NCBI RefSeq assembly: GCF_009733595.1
Contig: NZ_WOFH01000001.1
Span: 913,242 to 977,241, forward strand
Length of the DNA stretch: 64,000 nt
Direction of reading: 5' to 3'
From: Actinomadura litoris
GTDB taxonomy: Bacteria > Actinomycetota > Actinomycetes > Streptosporangiales > Streptosporangiaceae
A model generated the notes under the pieces. The model was not told the DNA's origin. It did not search any database and saw only the letters and a program-made list of their open reading frames with translations. The position numbers were made by a program, and so were the translations under genes. This document shows, in pieces, positions 61,034-64,000 of this stretch. Position 1 is the stretch's first letter, and the number at the start of each line of letters is the position of its first letter.

Positions 61034-61070
61034 CCGGACGGGGGTGCACCTGAGTACACCCCACGTCCGG
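61034..61070. promoter_or_regulatory. dyad in the divergent MMPL / two-component promoter region
   Basis: CCGGACG-GGGGTGCAC-CTGA-GTACACCCC-A-CGTCCGG is a near-perfect two-part dyad (one mismatch, one extra A), midway between the divergent starts. It is a strong candidate site for the NarL-type response regulator encoded to the right, or another dimeric regulator. Confidence 0.65.
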
Positions 61071-61149
61071 GTTGCGGGCACACTGTGCAGGCAGGACGCC
61101 CGCCGGAGACTGGAACCCGGAACGAAAAGGGCGGACGACGGAGGATCTG

Positions 61150-62463
61150 GTGAACGGTCAACTGGCGCGGCAGAGCAGATATCGGCGGCATCTCCTGGCC
61201 CCGGCGCGGGGACTGCGGCTGTGGCTGCTCGCGATCCCCACGATCCTGGTCGCCAGCTGGTTCATCACGGTGGTCTCGATGATCACCGGGTTCCTGGGCG
61301 TGCTGCTGTTCCCGTCCGCGACGCTGCTGATGCGCAGGCAGGTCGACCGCTACCGCGACCTGATCAACCGCTGGACCGACGAGCACATCGAGCGGCCCTA
61401 CCTGCCCGAGCCGCCCCGCGAGCACGGCGTCCAGGGCATCATCAAGCGGTTCGTCGCGCTGCTCACCGACCCGGCGACCTGGCGCGACTACCTGTGGGTG
61501 GCCGCCGACCCGGTCGTCGTCCTGTTCACCGCCGCGCTGCCTGGCCTGCTGATCCTGTACGGGGTCTGGGGGTTCCTGCTCGCCGCGTTCGCCGGCGGGA
61601 TGATCGGCCACTACGGCGGCAGCGACTGGTACGCCTGGGTGCACGTCGACCCCGGCTACGACCGGGACGCCGAGCGCCTCGTCTCCACCCTCGTGATCGC
61701 CACCGCCTGCGTCGTCGCCGGCTTCCTCGCCGGCCCGCGGATGATGGCCGTGTACGGGCGCTGGGGCCGGCTGGTGCTCGGCCCGACCGAGAAGTCCCGG
61801 CTCGCGCTGCGCGTCCGGCACCTGTCGGAGACCCGCTCGGAGGCCGTGGACGCCTCCGCCGCCGAGCTGCGCCGCATCGAGCGCGACCTGCACGACGGCG
61901 CGCAGGCCCGGCTCGTCGCGATGGGCATGACGCTCGGCGCCATTGAGCACCTCCTCGACAAGGACCCCGCCAAGGCGCGGCTGCTGCTGGCCCAGACCCG
62001 CGAGTCCTCCGCGACGGCGCTGCACGAGCTGCGCGACCTCGTCCGGGGCATCCACCCGCCGGTCCTCGCCGACCGCGGCGTCGGCGACGCCGTCAAGGCC
62101 CTCGCGCTCGACCACCCGCTGAACGTCGAGGTCAACGTCGAGGTCCCCGGACGGCCCGAGCCGCCCGTCGAGTCCGCCGCCTACTTCGCGGTGTCGGAGA
62201 TCCTCACCAACGCCGCCAAGCACTCGGGCGCGCGGCGGGTCTGGATCGACATGCGGCACGAGGCGGGCATGCTCCGCGTCACGGTCACCGACGACGGGCG
62301 CGGCGGCGCCAGCCTCGACGCGGGCACCGGGCTGCGCGGGATCGAGCGCCGGATCGGTACATTCGACGGCGTCCTCGCCCTCAACTCGCCCGTGGGCGGC
62401 CCGACCATCGTGACGCTGGAGCTGCCGTGCGCGTTGTCCTCGCCGAAGACCTCGCCCTCCTGA
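61150..62463 (+). CDS. sensor histidine kinase, NarL-type (HisKA_3)
   Basis: A 437-residue membrane kinase. Four or more TM segments lie within residues 20-200, partly a PspC/DUF-like sensor region of actinobacterial kinases. The dimerisation/phosphoacceptor helix is RRIERDLHDGAQARLVAMGM (His 248), with ATP-binding boxes SEILTNAAKHS, DDGRGGASLD and GTGLRGIERR. GTG 61150 follows ACGGAGG. It overlaps the response regulator gene by 37 bases. Cell-envelope stress sensing is plausible given the divergent MMPL exporter. Confidence 0.92.
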   Translation: MNGQLARQSRYRRHLLAPARGLRLWLLAIPTILVASWFITVVSMITGFLGVLLFPSATLLMRRQVDRYRDLINRWTDEHIERPYLPEPPREHGVQGIIKRFVALLTDPATWRDYLWVAADPVVVLFTAALPGLLILYGVWGFLLAAFAGGMIGHYGGSDWYAWVHVDPGYDRDAERLVSTLVIATACVVAGFLAGPRMMAVYGRWGRLVLGPTEKSRLALRVRHLSETRSEAVDASAAELRRIERDLHDGAQARLVAMGMTLGAIEHLLDKDPAKARLLLAQTRESSATALHELRDLVRGIHPPVLADRGVGDAVKALALDHPLNVEVNVEVPGRPEPPVESAAYFAVSEILTNAAKHSGARRVWIDMRHEAGMLRVTVTDDGRGGASLDAGTGLRGIERRIGTFDGVLALNSPVGGPTIVTLELPCALSSPKTSPS

Positions 62464-63071
62464 GGGAGGGGCTCGTCAGCCTCCTCGAAACGCACGACTT
62501 CGAGATCGCCGCGGCCGTCGACAACGGCCCCTCGCTCCTGAAGGCCCTGCTCGACCACCGCCCGGACGTGGCGGTGGTCGACGTGCGGCTGCCCCCGTCC
62601 TTCACCGACGAGGGGCTCCAGGCGGCGCTGGAGGCGCGCCGCCGGGTGCCCGGCCTGCCCGTCCTCGTGCTGTCGCAGTACGTCGAGCAGCTCTACGCCC
62701 GCGAGCTGCTCGCCGACGGCAGCGGCGGCATCGGCTACCTGCTGAAGGACCGCGTGTTCGACGCCGCCCAGTTCGTGGACGCGGTCCGCCGGGTCGCCGG
62801 GGGCGGCACCGCGATGGACCCCGAGGTGATCTCCCGGCTGCTCGCGAGCAGCACCCGCGACTCCCCGCTCGGCCGCCTCACCCCCCGCGAGGGCGAGGTG
62901 CTGGAGCTGATGGCGCAGGGCCGCTCCAATGCCGCGATCGCCGAGAAGCTCGTGGTCACCGAGCGCGCCGTCACCAAGCACACCGCCAACATCTTCGCCA
63001 AGCTCGACCTCCCGGTGACCGGCGACGACAACCGCCGTGTCCTGGCGGTGCTCGCCTACCTCAACCGGTGA
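62427..63071 (+). CDS. NarL/LuxR-type response regulator
   Basis: A 214-residue regulator. The receiver has acidic Glu-Asp at 7-8 and phosphoacceptor Asp 52 (VAVVDVRLPP), and conserved Lys in YLLKDRV. The C-terminal LuxR HTH is LTPREGEVLELMAQGRSNAAIAEKLVVTERAVTKHTANIFAKL. GTG 62427 lies inside the kinase gene. It should bind the dyad at 61034-61070 and adjust the divergent MMPL exporter. Confidence 0.94.
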   Translation: MRVVLAEDLALLREGLVSLLETHDFEIAAAVDNGPSLLKALLDHRPDVAVVDVRLPPSFTDEGLQAALEARRRVPGLPVLVLSQYVEQLYARELLADGSGGIGYLLKDRVFDAAQFVDAVRRVAGGGTAMDPEVISRLLASSTRDSPLGRLTPREGEVLELMAQGRSNAAIAEKLVVTERAVTKHTANIFAKLDLPVTGDDNRRVLAVLAYLNR

Positions 63072-63133
63072 GGCGTTCCGGGGGCCGGAGGGGCATGATG
63101 TAGCTCCGCGAGATGGCCCCTTTGGAGGGTGCG

Positions 63134-64000
63134 ATGACCGTGGTCATGATCCTGCTCTGCCTGGCGATCGCCGGACGGGAGCTGTATCTGGCGTTCGAGC
63201 GCAGGCGCGGCGCGGGCGCACCCGAGATCGCCGACATCCGCACCCAGCTCGCCGCGCTGAAGGGCACCCGGGACGAGTTCGGCCGGTTCCGCTCGAAGGC
63301 CACTGGGTCCCTGGAGGAGACCGACGCCCGGATCCGCTCGCTGATCGCCCAGATCAACGACCGGATGGTGCCCGACGTCAACGAGCGCCTCGGCCGCCAG
63401 CGCGAGGCGGTGGAGCGGCTCGGCGGCGACGTCGCCGCCCTCCGCGCGCATCTCGTCAGGCGGCTCGACCAGGCGGTCGCCGCGTCCCTGGGCGCCGACC
63501 CGGTCGACTTCGTCGCGGGGGCGCTGGCGGCGGAGCCGTCCGTACGTCCCGCGCTCGCCGAGCCGTACGAGCGCTTCGCCGCCCATTACGGGCTGCGCGT
63601 CGAGCTGGCCGACCATGACCGCTACTACCTGTCGGGCCGCAGCCCCCGCGCGCTGGAGAGCGACTTCCTCGACCTGCTGACCGCCCTGCGCACCCGGTGC
63701 GAGCGAACAGGGGGCGAGCGAACAGGGGGCGAGCGGACGGCGAGCCCGCGGGCGGAGGGCACGGGCTCTCAAGGCACGGGCTCGATCGGCACGGGCTCGG
63801 ATGGCTGGGCCGAGCCGCTGGTGTCGGCGCTGCGCGGCCTCGACCGCGGCGGCGCCGGGATCGGGCCGCTGCTGCTCGCCCGGACGCCCGGATCGCTGGT
63901 CTGCGGCGTCCTGCCGCTCGCCGAACTGCTCCGCCCCGAGACCGCCCGGCTGCTGGACGACCCGGACGGCGCCGTCCTCCGCCTGCGCGACCTCCCCGAC
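63134..64000 (+). CDS. membrane-anchored coiled-coil protein, 3' end outside window
   Basis: The frame is open from ATG 63134 (GGAGGG upstream) to the right edge, giving 289 residues without a stop. The N-terminus MTVVMILLCLAIAGRELYLAFERRRG is a TM or signal-anchor helix. A coiled coil follows (about 35-110, IADIRTQLAALKGTRDEFGRF...DARIRSLIAQINDRMVPDVNERLGRQ), then a mixed region. Residues about 189-223 contain two in-frame 15-base tandem repeats encoding CERTGGERTGGERT and GTGSQGTGSIGTGSDG. The last part is a Leu-rich domain. Family not recognised. It may be part of the preceding two-component operon (62 bases downstream). Confidence 0.75.
   Translation, partial: MTVVMILLCLAIAGRELYLAFERRRGAGAPEIADIRTQLAALKGTRDEFGRFRSKATGSLEETDARIRSLIAQINDRMVPDVNERLGRQREAVERLGGDVAALRAHLVRRLDQAVAASLGADPVDFVAGALAAEPSVRPALAEPYERFAAHYGLRVELADHDRYYLSGRSPRALESDFLDLLTALRTRCERTGGERTGGERTASPRAEGTGSQGTGSIGTGSDGWAEPLVSALRGLDRGGAGIGPLLLARTPGSLVCGVLPLAELLRPETARLLDDPDGAVLRLRDLPD

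Overview
The window is high-GC actinobacterial DNA. Third codon positions are almost always G or C, GTG and TTG starts are common, and GGAGG-type ribosome sites are frequent. The gene families point to a filamentous actinomycete, most likely Thermomonosporaceae (Actinomadura-like): a mycothiol S-conjugate amidase, an XRE/DUF397/ATPase-like regulator cassette, an AfsR-type regulator, a secreted GH18 chitinase, a P450, a type-II truncated globin fused to a monooxygenase domain, and a likely Nur-controlled superoxide dismutase. The genus is inferred, not proven. I saw no rRNA, tRNA, CRISPR array, transposase or phage structural gene. The window looks like ordinary chromosome with many short operons. 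Genes run off both ends.

1-16 kb: a decarboxylase cut by the left edge, a lipoprotein polysaccharide deacetylase, the XRE/DUF397 cassette with its ATPase-like partner, a TetR/MFS efflux pair, a GAF-LuxR regulator, a secreted I36-type inhibitor, two overlapping acyl-CoA synthetases, a DUF885 peptidase-like protein diverging from a MocR regulator, and a DUF1905 protein. 16-25 kb: an MMPL exporter with its TetR regulator under a dyad operator, two alpha/beta hydrolases, an acetyltransferase, an ABM-truncated globin chimera, the YcnI/CopC copper module, a 50-residue basic protein and SOD.

25-38 kb: a GntR regulator beside an unknown small gene, an APC permease, an AhpD-like protein, PaaX next to a P450/alcohol dehydrogenase pair, a D-2-hydroxyacid dehydrogenase, a nitronate monooxygenase, an AfsR-like STAND regulator and a headless FAD monooxygenase remnant. 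38-47.7 kb: chitinase, a MerR-thioredoxin-AhpD redox group behind a textbook 19-bp-spacer MerR promoter, a VOC protein, a LuxR regulator with an intact FAD monooxygenase, and a 1090-residue membrane-anchored NACHT NTPase with a degenerate formylglycine-generating-enzyme-like segment.

47.8-64 kb: a compact divergent D-amino-acid utilisation locus (GntP permease, D-aminoacylase, D-serine-dehydratase-like enzyme, PfkB kinase, IclR, RidA) with duplicated 15-bp operators 21 bp apart. It is followed by a FetB-like permease, a Tat-exported deacetylase, mca with an MFS exporter under a 46-bp dyad, an MMPL exporter with a histidine-rich loop, a two-component system, and a coiled-coil protein that runs off the right edge.

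The most system-like novelties are the solitary NACHT protein, the D-amino-acid locus, the MFS-mca detoxification operon, and the globin chimera next to the copper genes. Starts were chosen from ribosome sites, signal peptides and frame. All function calls come from reading motifs; no database search was run.
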